From: Fodinicola acaciae
GTDB taxonomy: Bacteria > Actinomycetota > Actinomycetes > Mycobacteriales > HKI-0501
Assembly (NCBI RefSeq): GCF_010993745.1
Contig: NZ_WOTN01000001.1
Location: 499,235 to 563,234, forward strand
DNA: 64,000 nt
Direction: 5' to 3'
Shown piece by piece: positions 42,260 to 50,193 of the stretch. The translations under genes were made by a program, and so were the position numbers. The notes beneath the pieces are model-generated. The model was not told the origin of the DNA and made no database searches. It saw nothing but the letters and a program-made list of their open reading frames with translations. Numbering within the stretch: the first letter of the stretch is position 1; each line of letters starts with the position of its first letter.

Positions 42260-43219
42260 TCAGGACAGGGTGGTGGCGATCTCCAAGGCGTTGCTGAAAA
42301 ACTCCGGGTCCTGGTCGTTGTACGCCCACAGGACGTTGTCGACGGCGCGTGCCTGCGACCACAGTCGCGCGCGTTCGCCGTCGAGCTCACCGGCCTCGAC
42401 GATGATGGCCAGCCGCCGCAGCAGAGCGCGCCGCAGGTCACCGGTCTCCACCAGAGCGTCCCAGCAGTTGCGCAGCGCCGGCTCGACGTCGAACTCCGGC
42501 TCGCCGGCGACGCCTTTCGGGTCGATCGCGAGCCACGGCTCACGAGAGCTGGCCAGTACGTTCATCTGGTGCAGGTCACCGTGTACGACGACCGGCTCGG
42601 TCACGGTGAGCTGCTGGCAGGTGTCGACGGCCAGATCGAGCAGCCGGCGGTCGAAGGGCCGGCCGAGCCGGTCCCAGCGCTCGGGCAGCTCGGTCGTCCA
42701 GCGAGCCGCGGTGTCGTTCTGCCGCACCAGCACGACCGAGTCCTCGACGCGTACGGCCAGCCGCCGCAGCAACCGGCCGATGATCGCCGCGCCGGTCTCG
42801 TGCTCGACATCCTCCAGCATCCGCGAGTTGTCCAGCCGCTCCAACAAAAGCGCGTTGGTGCCAAACCAGTCACCGTTGTGGTCGACACCGCGTTTGCCGT
42901 CGACCAGCGGATCGGTCCGCAGCAGCCGTACGGCGCCGCGTCCGTCCCATAGCCGCAGCGCCTCGGCCTCTGGCAGGTTGTCCGGCCCGGTGATGCCGAC
43001 CTTCAGCACCGCCTCGGCGCCGTCGGTGGTCGTCACCGGCAGCACGATCGCGCACATGCCGTGCATCACGCCGGTCGCCGGTGTCAGCTGCCATTCGTCC
43101 ACGAACCGCTTGATCTGGCCGGGCAACTCGGCGAGCCAGCCGTCCGCCTGGTCGCGCAGCAGCACGCGTACGCCGTCAACGTAGTCGTCCGGCAGATCGA
43201 TCACGCGAGGCAGTATCAC
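42260..43219 (-). CDS. Aminoglycoside/hydroxyurea-type phosphotransferase family protein (APH_6_hur)
   Basis: Kinase-like protein of 319 residues. The catalytic loop reads VVHGDLHQMNVLA and the metal-binding motif AIDPKGVAGEPEFD, the pattern of streptomycin-6-kinase and hydroxyurea phosphotransferase relatives. VLKVGITGPD supplies the ATP-binding Lys, and EAEALRLWDGRGAVRLL the following helix. Many chromosomal members have no proven resistance role, so no drug is assigned. The GTG start at 43219 is used; GTG 43204 (MIDLPDDYV) is an alternative. It is divergent from the methyltransferase. Confidence 0.8.
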   Translation of the reverse strand: MILPRVIDLPDDYVDGVRVLLRDQADGWLAELPGQIKRFVDEWQLTPATGVMHGMCAIVLPVTTTDGAEAVLKVGITGPDNLPEAEALRLWDGRGAVRLLRTDPLVDGKRGVDHNGDWFGTNALLLERLDNSRMLEDVEHETGAAIIGRLLRRLAVRVEDSVVLVRQNDTAARWTTELPERWDRLGRPFDRRLLDLAVDTCQQLTVTEPVVVHGDLHQMNVLASSREPWLAIDPKGVAGEPEFDVEPALRNCWDALVETGDLRRALLRRLAIIVEAGELDGERARLWSQARAVDNVLWAYNDQDPEFFSNALEIATTLS

Positions 43220-43284
43220 CTATGCGTACGCCACGCGGACAACGCAATAAACGGATGTCGGACCTCACCAGTAGGGTCATCTGC

Positions 43285-44010
43285 GTGACCTCGGTACGCA
43301 CCGCCGCGATCTGGCGCGGCCTGCAGGCGGAGCTCGACCGCCGAGCCGCCGACGGACCGCTGCGGATCGTCGACGCCGGCGGCGGCAGCGGCGGGTTCGC
43401 GGTGCCGTTGGCCTGCCAGGGCCACCTGGTGAGCGTGGTCGACCCGAGCCCCAACGCGCTGGCCACGCTGAGCCGGCGCGCTGCCGACGCCGAGGTGGCC
43501 GACCGGATCACCGCGGTGCAGGGCGACGCCGCCACGCTGGCCGCGGTGGTCGGCGACGAGGTGGCCGACATCGTGCTGTGCCACAGCGTGCTGGAACACG
43601 TCGACGACCCGGCCGGCTCGGTCGCCGCGATCCGCGCAGTGCTGCGAAAAGGCGGCCTGGCCAGCGTGGTGGTGGCCAACCGGGCGGCGGCCGTGCTGGC
43701 CAAGGCGATCGCCGGTCACCTCGACCTGGCGGCCGCGGCGCTGGCGGATCCGGACGGCCGGTTTCCCGGCGGCGACACGGCTTTGCGGCGATACGACCCG
43801 GCCGGTGTCGTCGCGCTGCTCACCGGCTCCGGCCTGACCGTCGAGCAGGTGCACGGCGTACGCGTGCTGGCCGACCTGCTGGACGGCACCGGCCAGTCAA
43901 CCGACGCCGAGCATCCCTCCGACGATCTGCTCAGCCTGGAGCTGACGCTCTCCGACCGGCTGCCCTATCGCGATTTCGCGACGCAGCTCCACCTGCTGGC
44001 CAGGAGGTAA
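43285..44010 (+). CDS. Class I SAM-dependent methyltransferase
   Basis: 241-residue methyltransferase. Motif I is LRIVDAGGGSGGFAVPLA, motif II VVDPSPNALATL, then GDAATL and the post-II motif DIVLCHSVLEHVDD. The C-terminal half resembles the SmtA/CmoM-like proteins that precede the phosphodiesterase and dinB in other actinomycetes. GTG 43285 is chosen because AGTAGGG lies about 9 nt upstream; ATG 43255 is possible. Its stop lies inside the ribosome site (GGAGGTAA) of the next gene, so the pair is coupled. Confidence 0.82.
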   Translation: MTSVRTAAIWRGLQAELDRRAADGPLRIVDAGGGSGGFAVPLACQGHLVSVVDPSPNALATLSRRAADAEVADRITAVQGDAATLAAVVGDEVADIVLCHSVLEHVDDPAGSVAAIRAVLRKGGLASVVVANRAAAVLAKAIAGHLDLAAAALADPDGRFPGGDTALRRYDPAGVVALLTGSGLTVEQVHGVRVLADLLDGTGQSTDAEHPSDDLLSLELTLSDRLPYRDFATQLHLLARR

Positions 44011-44011
44011 C

Positions 44012-45139
44012 GTGCATCTTCCTGCGTACGGTCGCGGGTCGCTCGCCGTGGTGCTGCCGTCGGTCGCGGCTGCGCTCGGCATCCCCGGCTTCACCGACAC
44101 GCTCGGCGTGGCCGCCACCACCGGTCCGTTGCGCCGCGCCTGCGTGCTGCTGGTGGACGGCCTCGGCTGGCAGCTGCTGACGGCGCATCCGGACGTCGCG
44201 CCGACCATGAACGCGATGGTCAAGCGGTCGATCACCACGGCCTTTCCGGCCACCACCGCGACCAGCGTGACCACTGTCGGCACCGGCGTGCCGCCGGGCC
44301 TGCACGGCGTGGTCGGCTACAAGGTGGCGATCCCGGGCAAGGGTCGGATCATGAACTCGCTGCGCTGGGACAACGAGGTCGACCCGCTGGTCTGGCAGCC
44401 GCACGAGCCGGTGCTGGCCAGGGCCGCCGGCGCTGGTCTGGCGGTGCACCACGTGGGGCCGAAGTTCCACGACGGCGGCGGCCTGACCAGGGCCTCGACC
44501 CGCGGTGCGCGGTTCCGCCCAGCGTACGGCCTCGGCGACCTCGCCGCCGGCGCGGCCGCGGTCACCGCCTCGGCGGAGTGGGCCCTGACGTACGCGTATT
44601 TCGCCGATCTCGACACGGTCGGTCACGTGCGCGGATCGCGGTCGGACGCGTGGCGCGCCGAGCTCGCCCACGTCGACCTGATGGTCGGGGCGCTGCGCGA
44701 CATGCTGCCGCCTGACGCCGCGCTGGTCGTCATCGCCGACCACGGCATGATCGACGTGCCGACGGAGCAGCGCGTCGACTGCGACACGACGCCGGAGCTG
44801 CGCGACGGGGTGGTGCTGCTCGGCGGCGAGGGCCGCGCTCGGCACCTCTACACGCGTCCCGGCGCCGCCGACGACGTACGCGAGACGTGGTCCGGGTTTC
44901 TCGGCGACCGCGCGACCGCGGTGACGCGCGAGCAGGCGATCGCCGACGGCTGGTTCGGTCCGCGCGTCGACGACGGCGTACGCGACCGGATCGGCGACGT
45001 GGTGGTGTCGGCCGGCCCGGACCTGGCGCTGATCGCCTCCGAACGCGAGCCGATGGAGTCCAACCTGGTCGGCCTGCACGGCGGCATGGAGCCGGCCGAG
45101 CAGCTGGTACCGCTGCTGGTGTCACCGGGGACGACGTAG
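44012..45139 (+). CDS. Alkaline-phosphatase-superfamily phosphodiesterase/nucleotide pyrophosphatase
   Basis: 375-residue metalloenzyme with GTG start and an ideal GGAGG. The metal site is visible in order: VLLVDGLGW (Asp), FPATTATSVTTVGTG (nucleophile Thr region), ADLDTVGH (Asp/His) and VIADHGMIDV (Asp-His), ending GLHGG. This is the type I phosphodiesterase/NPP pattern. No signal peptide is seen, so it is probably cytoplasmic. Its stop overlaps the dinB start by one base (TAGTG). The substrate is unknown. Confidence 0.88.
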   Translation: MHLPAYGRGSLAVVLPSVAAALGIPGFTDTLGVAATTGPLRRACVLLVDGLGWQLLTAHPDVAPTMNAMVKRSITTAFPATTATSVTTVGTGVPPGLHGVVGYKVAIPGKGRIMNSLRWDNEVDPLVWQPHEPVLARAAGAGLAVHHVGPKFHDGGGLTRASTRGARFRPAYGLGDLAAGAAAVTASAEWALTYAYFADLDTVGHVRGSRSDAWRAELAHVDLMVGALRDMLPPDAALVVIADHGMIDVPTEQRVDCDTTPELRDGVVLLGGEGRARHLYTRPGAADDVRETWSGFLGDRATAVTREQAIADGWFGPRVDDGVRDRIGDVVVSAGPDLALIASEREPMESNLVGLHGGMEPAEQLVPLLVSPGTT

Positions 45140-46380
45140 TGGGCCGCAGCCAGCACCTGCCGCGGCTGGCCAACCGGCCAGGGGAGCCGGCCGACGACTC
45201 CGGATGCACCATCCTGCACGTCGACATGGACGCGTTCTTCGTCTCCGTCGAGCTGCGTACGCGGCCGGAGCTGCGCGGCAAGCCGGTGGTCGTCGGCGGT
45301 GTCGGTGGCCGCGGCGTGGTGTCGTCGGCCAGCTACGAGGCACGCAAGTTCGGCGTACGCAGCGCGATGCCGACCGCGGTCGCGCGCCGGCTCTGTCCGG
45401 AGGCGGTGTTCCTGCCGACCAGCCACGGCCTCTACGGCGAGGTGTCGCGGGACGTGATGGCGATCTTCGCCGACTTCACGCCGCAGGTGGAGCAGCTGAG
45501 CGTCGACGAGGCCTTCCTGGACGTGGCCGGCGCTGTCAAGCTGCTCGGCTCGCCGGCCGCCATCGCGCAACAGATCCGCGCGCGCGTGCAGGCCGAGCAC
45601 GACATCACCTGCTCGGTCGGCGTCGCCTCCAGCAAGTTCATCGCCAAGCTGGCCTCCTCGCTGTGCAAACCGGACGGCCTGCTGGTGGTGCCCAAGGACG
45701 AGACGCTGCGTTTCCTGCATCCGCTGCCGGTCGGCGCGCTGTGGGGCGTCGGCCAGCGTACGGAGGAGGTGCTGGTCCGGCTCGGCTGCAAGACCGTCGG
45801 CGACGTGGCCGCGATGCCGTTGCGTGGCCTGCAGAAGGCCGTCGGAGCGGCGGTCGGCGCGCATCTTTTCGAGCTGGCCAACGGCCGCGACCCGCGCCGC
45901 GTCCAGGTCGAGGAGCACGACAAGTCGATCGGCTCCGAGGAGACCTTCGACGTGGACGTGACCGACCACCGCCGGATGCACAAGGAGATCCTGCACCTGG
46001 CCACCAAGGTGGGGGAGAGGCTGCGGACCGCCGGCTACACCGGTCGTACGGTCAGCATCAAGGTGCGCTTCGCCGACTTCAAGACCATCACGCGGTCGCG
46101 TACGTTGCCGCAGAGCACCGACAGCAGCCACGAGATCTACGCGACCGCGCGCGGGTTGTACGACGCGCTGCGGCTGGACCGGCCGCGGATCCGGCTGATC
46201 GGCGTGCGGGTGGAGCAGATCGGCTCCGCCGACGGGATGACCGAGCAGCTGATGCTCGGCGAGCCGGACCACGGCTGGCGCGACGCCGAGCAGGCCGTCG
46301 ACGCCGCCGCCAAGCGGTTCGGCAGCGGCGTCATCCGGCCGGCGACGCTGGTAAGGAAGCCGGCTACTTCAGCGGAATGA
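45139..46380 (+). CDS. dinB: DNA polymerase IV (Y family)
   Basis: 413-residue translesion polymerase. Catalytic residues are intact: ILHVDMDAFFVSVE near residues 25-38 and QLSVDEAFLDVAG. It also has KPVVVGG, SASYEARKFGVRSAMP, and the thumb helix-hairpin-helix (LWGVGQRTEEVLVRLG, KTVGDVA). The C-terminal little finger runs from about 245 (SIGSEETFDVDV). GTG 45139 overlaps the previous stop. It is in an operon with the methyltransferase and phosphodiesterase, and no LexA box is seen nearby. The C-terminus overlaps the convergent membrane gene by 17 bp. Confidence 0.95.
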   Translation: MGRSQHLPRLANRPGEPADDSGCTILHVDMDAFFVSVELRTRPELRGKPVVVGGVGGRGVVSSASYEARKFGVRSAMPTAVARRLCPEAVFLPTSHGLYGEVSRDVMAIFADFTPQVEQLSVDEAFLDVAGAVKLLGSPAAIAQQIRARVQAEHDITCSVGVASSKFIAKLASSLCKPDGLLVVPKDETLRFLHPLPVGALWGVGQRTEEVLVRLGCKTVGDVAAMPLRGLQKAVGAAVGAHLFELANGRDPRRVQVEEHDKSIGSEETFDVDVTDHRRMHKEILHLATKVGERLRTAGYTGRTVSIKVRFADFKTITRSRTLPQSTDSSHEIYATARGLYDALRLDRPRIRLIGVRVEQIGSADGMTEQLMLGEPDHGWRDAEQAVDAAAKRFGSGVIRPATLVRKPATSAE

Positions 46381-48124
46381 CGCTCAGGCAGGCGAACTTC
46401 GGGTTGGGTGGTACGGTCACCGGCTGCTTGGCTGGGCCGGCCTTCAGATCGAGAAGCGTCCAGCCAGGCAGGATGAGCGTGGCGCGCGGCGGTCCGAAGC
46501 TCTTCGAGGTGACGACGGTGCCCGACTTGGTGAGCACCGCGAGTACGCGCTCGTGGTAGTCGTTTGGATGTGTCGAGAGCCGCGCGCCGTGCACGTACCA
46601 GACGCGTGAGGCACCGGTCAGCGACTTCGCCACCGTGTCCGGCTTGCAGCTGGCGTCCTGCGGCCCCATCTGGGCGAGCCCGACGATCGGCATCTTCAGC
46701 TGCCGGCCATACCAGGCGGCCAGCGGCTTGCTGAACTGGTAGAAGAGCACCACGTCGCCCGGCTTCAGGCGGCCGGCAACGTCGCGCACCACGTCACGAC
46801 CCCTGTCGCGATAGAACGGTTGGACGACCTCGCCGACGCCGCTCACGGCGGCCGGTGCGGCGGCCACCGCCGTGCCACCGACAGAAACCACAGCGGCGAC
46901 CGCCAGCACCACAGCGATCGTGGCGGCGACCGGCCGCGTACGCGACCACCAGCGGTCCGGCAGCTCGCCACCTTTGAGTGCGCGGAAAACGTACGCGGCG
47001 CCGCGTATCGTGCCGTCCACGCAAGCCGCGATCAGGATCGCGATCGGCGCCAGCAGATAGAGCGCCACCCGGCCTTCGACCGGAAAGCCGTGCACGGCGG
47101 CGGCGCCGATCGCGGCCAGCGGCACCAGCGCCAGCATCGCGGCCCACAGCAGCCGGCCACGCAGCACCAGCGCAACCAGACCACCGACGACCAGCAGCAA
47201 CACCAGTGGAGCGAGCGTCCAACCGAGCGTGGCCTGGCCGATGAAGCCGCCCCACATCCGCGGCAACCAGCCGATGATCTGCGGTACGCCGGAATGTGCC
47301 GGCGGCACGCCGGTCTGGAAGAAGCTGAACTGGTTGGACAGCTGCGGCAGCAGCAGCCGGCGTACGACCAGCGTGATGCACACCGCCAGCACCGGCACGC
47401 TGGCCAGCAGGAAGACCCACAGCTCCGGCCGCCGGCGGCGGATCAGCAGAAAGCCGACGACGCTGACGACCAGGCCGGTGACCACCAACAACGCCGTGTA
47501 GCTGAGCAGCCCGCCGACCACACCGACGACCATCCAGCCGACCGCGCGCCGCCACCGGGGGATGCCGGCCCGATCGTCGGAGGCGTACGTGTCAGCGGCC
47601 AGGATCAGCGCCAGCGCGACGGCCGCCTCGATCGAATACTGCTTGAGCTCACCGGCGTAGGTCATCGTGAGCGGCGAGAAGACGACCAGCGCCGCGGTCA
47701 CCAGCGTGGCCCACGGACCGGCCGCGCGGCGAGCGGCCACCACGGCGAGCACGATCGCGGCGACCGTACCGATCAAGGCCGGCAGCCGCAGCGCCTGCTC
47801 GCTGTCACCGAGGACCCTGAGAAAGGCCTTCTCGCCGACCAGCCAGCCAGGCGGCGCGATCTGGTAGTACTGCAGCGGCCCGAACAGGCCGCGGATCGAC
47901 AGGTCACGCACGTTGATGGCGATGTAGAGCTCGTCGTTCCACAGTCCGCGGTCGCTCAGCCAGACCCGGACGGCGCCGCAGATGCCCGCCAACACCACCA
48001 AAGCGACCAGGATGTTGTGGATCCGGCCACTCCAGATGCGTGTCGCCGGCGACGGTCCGGTGGTGTCGCCGGTGGCCTCGGTCTGGTCGGTCAGAGCGGT
48101 CTCCTCGTCGAGCGCGCGTGACAT
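46364..48124 (-). CDS. Polytopic membrane protein, GT-C glycosyltransferase-like
   Basis: 586-residue protein with about 10-12 membrane helices. The first extracellular loop contains WNDELYIAINVRDLSI, the acidic (DE) signature of GT39-like lipid-linked glycosyltransferases, followed by QYYQIAPPGWLVGEKAFLRV. The C-terminal 150 residues are soluble (RLKPGDVVLFYQFSKPLAAW). A polyprenyl-sugar donor enzyme acting at the membrane on cell-wall glycans or proteins is the best guess. The loop residues are visible; the rest is family inference. It is divergent from the DUF3040 gene. Confidence 0.75.
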   Translation of the reverse strand: MSRALDEETALTDQTEATGDTTGPSPATRIWSGRIHNILVALVVLAGICGAVRVWLSDRGLWNDELYIAINVRDLSIRGLFGPLQYYQIAPPGWLVGEKAFLRVLGDSEQALRLPALIGTVAAIVLAVVAARRAAGPWATLVTAALVVFSPLTMTYAGELKQYSIEAAVALALILAADTYASDDRAGIPRWRRAVGWMVVGVVGGLLSYTALLVVTGLVVSVVGFLLIRRRRPELWVFLLASVPVLAVCITLVVRRLLLPQLSNQFSFFQTGVPPAHSGVPQIIGWLPRMWGGFIGQATLGWTLAPLVLLLVVGGLVALVLRGRLLWAAMLALVPLAAIGAAAVHGFPVEGRVALYLLAPIAILIAACVDGTIRGAAYVFRALKGGELPDRWWSRTRPVAATIAVVLAVAAVVSVGGTAVAAAPAAVSGVGEVVQPFYRDRGRDVVRDVAGRLKPGDVVLFYQFSKPLAAWYGRQLKMPIVGLAQMGPQDASCKPDTVAKSLTGASRVWYVHGARLSTHPNDYHERVLAVLTKSGTVVTSKSFGPPRATLILPGWTLLDLKAGPAKQPVTVPPNPKFACLSVIPLK

Positions 48125-48358
48125 AGCGCGGATCTTTCCAGGCGAACCGGCGGTGAGCCGATGCGGCCCGGCTGTGGCCGTTCTGTGATCGTTTGCTCAC
48201 CGAGAAGACCGGGTCGAGCGTAGTGTCTGTCTTTCCGGACGAGCCCCGTGCTCGTAGACTGTTGTTACTACGCCGTCAGTAGTCAGAACGACCGTCACCG
48301 GCGGGACGTGCACGTCGTCCCGCCACGGCGGCTGTGGCCGAGTCGCAGGAGGAGTGCC

Positions 48359-48769
48359 GTGCCGCTCTCCGAGCATGAACAGCATCTGCTCGAGCAGATC
48401 GAGCGTGCGCTGGTTGCTGAAGACCCCAAGTTCGCCTCGACCGTACGCGCCGCCGATCCGCGCCATCACGTCCGCCGCCGCGTCGTACTGGCGAGCATCG
48501 TCGCCGTCGTCGGACTGGCGCTGGTGTGCGTCGGCGTCGTCTTCGGCAAGCCCGACGTCCTCGGCGTGCCGGTGATCGCCGCGGTCGGTTTCTTCGCCAT
48601 GTTCGGTGGCCTGGTGTTCGGCCTCAGCGCCTACCGGCACCGCCAACTGGAGGCCGTCCCGAGCGGCGAGTCCGGTGAGGGCGGCGCCACCACCCGCCGC
48701 CGCTCCTCGATCGTGGACCGGCTGGAGGACCGCTTCCGCCGCCGCTCGAACCGCTGGAGCGGCGAGTAG
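48359..48769 (+). CDS. DUF3040 membrane protein
   Basis: 136-residue protein with GTG 48359 and AGGAGG at ideal spacing. The conserved N-terminus PLSEHEQHLLEQIERALVAE, then DPKFAS, is followed by two helices (VVLASIVAVVGLALVCVGVV and PVIAAVGFFAMFGGLVFGLS) and a basic tail. This is the typical DUF3040 layout, a small actinobacterial protein often encoded between dinB and mraZ. Function is unknown. Here about 14 kb of other genes lie before mraZ. A frame extending to 48248 is rejected. Confidence 0.88.
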   Translation: MPLSEHEQHLLEQIERALVAEDPKFASTVRAADPRHHVRRRVVLASIVAVVGLALVCVGVVFGKPDVLGVPVIAAVGFFAMFGGLVFGLSAYRHRQLEAVPSGESGEGGATTRRRSSIVDRLEDRFRRRSNRWSGE

Positions 48770-48777
48770 CAGGCCAG

Positions 48778-50193
48778 GTGTCCGACCCGGACGAGATCTG
48801 TTGTCTGACCGTACGGTCGCTGACCGCTGCACTGCGTGCGCGCGAGCTGTCCGCTCGTGAGGTGCTGGACGCGCACCTGGCGCGGATCGAGCGGGTCAAC
48901 CCGACGGTCAACGCGATCGTCACGCTCGTCGCCGACCAAGCGATGGCGAAGGCCGCGGAGGCCGACAAGCTGGCCGCGAGCGGTGAGTTCCTCGGACCGC
49001 TGCACGGCGTGCCGGTGGCGCACAAGGACACCAACTCGACCGCCGGCATCCGGTCGACCTTCGGATCGCCGATCTTCGCCGACTTCGTGCCGGAGATCGA
49101 CGACCTGGTGGTGGCGCGGCTGCGCGCGGCCGGCGTCGTGAGCATCGGTAAGACCAACGTGCCGGAGTTCGGCGCCGGCGCGCACACCTTCAACCAGGTC
49201 TTCGGCGCGACGCGCAACCCGTACGCGCTGGACCGGTCGGCCGGTGGCAGCAGCGGTGGAGCGGCGGCCGCGGTGGCCACCGGCATGCAGCCGATCGCCG
49301 ACGGCAGCGACTTCGGTGGCTCGCTGCGGTTTCCGGCAGCTTTCTGCAATGTCGTCGGCTTCCGGCCGTCTGCCGGCCGCGTGCCGGCGTATCCGTCGGC
49401 GCTGGGCTGGAAGTGGCTGCCGGTCGACGGCCCGATCGCGCGTACGGTCGCCGACGCCGCTTTCACGCTGTCGGTGATGGCCGGTCCGGACGTACGCTCG
49501 CCGCTGTCGCTGCCAGAGCCGGGCTCGGTCTTCGCCGGTCCGCTGGACCGTGACGTCACCGGCCTGAGAGTCGCGTTTTCCACTGACCTCGGCCAAAACC
49601 TGCCGGTCGATCCGGCCGTACGCGCCGTGGTCACCGACGCGGCCGCGGTCTTCGAACGCCTCGGCGCGACCGTGATGGAGGACTGCGTCGACCTGTCCGG
49701 CGCCAACGAGAGTTTCCGTGCGCTGCGAGCCGCCGCCTTCGCCTACGACCTCGGACCGAACGTCGACGCGCATCCGGAGCTGGTCAAGCGGACCGTACGT
49801 GAAAACGTCGCCGACGGCCGGCGATTGTCGGCTCTGGACATCATGGCCGCGGAGGAGCAGCGCACCGTGCTCTATCGCCGCGTACGTGAGTTTTTCGCGC
49901 GTTACGACGTGCTCCTGCTGCCGGTCAGCCAGCTGCCGCCGTTTGATGTCGACCTGGAATATCCGACCGAGATCGACGGCGTGCAAACTCCGCATTACCT
50001 GGACTGGATGCGGTCCTGCACCGACATCTCCGCGACCGGCCTGCCGGCGCTGTCCGTCCCCGGCGGCTTCACCGCGGACGGACTGCCGGTCGGCGTACAG
50101 CTGGTCGGCGGCTGGCGCGGCGACCTCGAGCTCCTCAAGGTCGGCCACGCCTTCGAGCAGGCGACCGGACACGGCCGCCGCCGGCCCGGTTAG
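48778..50193 (+). CDS. Amidase-signature-family hydrolase
   Basis: 471-residue amidase, GTG start 8 bp after DUF3040. The Ser-cisSer-Lys triad is recognisable: Lys in GVPVAHKDTN, the first Ser in SAGGSSGGAAAAVATG, and the nucleophile Ser in GSDFGGSLRFPA. The N-terminal pattern RELSAREVLDAHLARIERVN is that of the GatA/amidase family. There is no GatB/GatC nearby, so it is a stand-alone amidase of unknown substrate. Its stop overlaps that of the convergent transglutaminase gene by 4 bp. Confidence 0.88.
   Translation: MSDPDEICCLTVRSLTAALRARELSAREVLDAHLARIERVNPTVNAIVTLVADQAMAKAAEADKLAASGEFLGPLHGVPVAHKDTNSTAGIRSTFGSPIFADFVPEIDDLVVARLRAAGVVSIGKTNVPEFGAGAHTFNQVFGATRNPYALDRSAGGSSGGAAAAVATGMQPIADGSDFGGSLRFPAAFCNVVGFRPSAGRVPAYPSALGWKWLPVDGPIARTVADAAFTLSVMAGPDVRSPLSLPEPGSVFAGPLDRDVTGLRVAFSTDLGQNLPVDPAVRAVVTDAAAVFERLGATVMEDCVDLSGANESFRALRAAAFAYDLGPNVDAHPELVKRTVRENVADGRRLSALDIMAAEEQRTVLYRRVREFFARYDVLLLPVSQLPPFDVDLEYPTEIDGVQTPHYLDWMRSCTDISATGLPALSVPGGFTADGLPVGVQLVGGWRGDLELLKVGHAFEQATGHGRRRPG

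Noticed and set aside
42260-43219. Antibiotic-resistance kinase
   Set aside because: The family contains resistance enzymes but most chromosomal members have no shown drug substrate, and the context is housekeeping.
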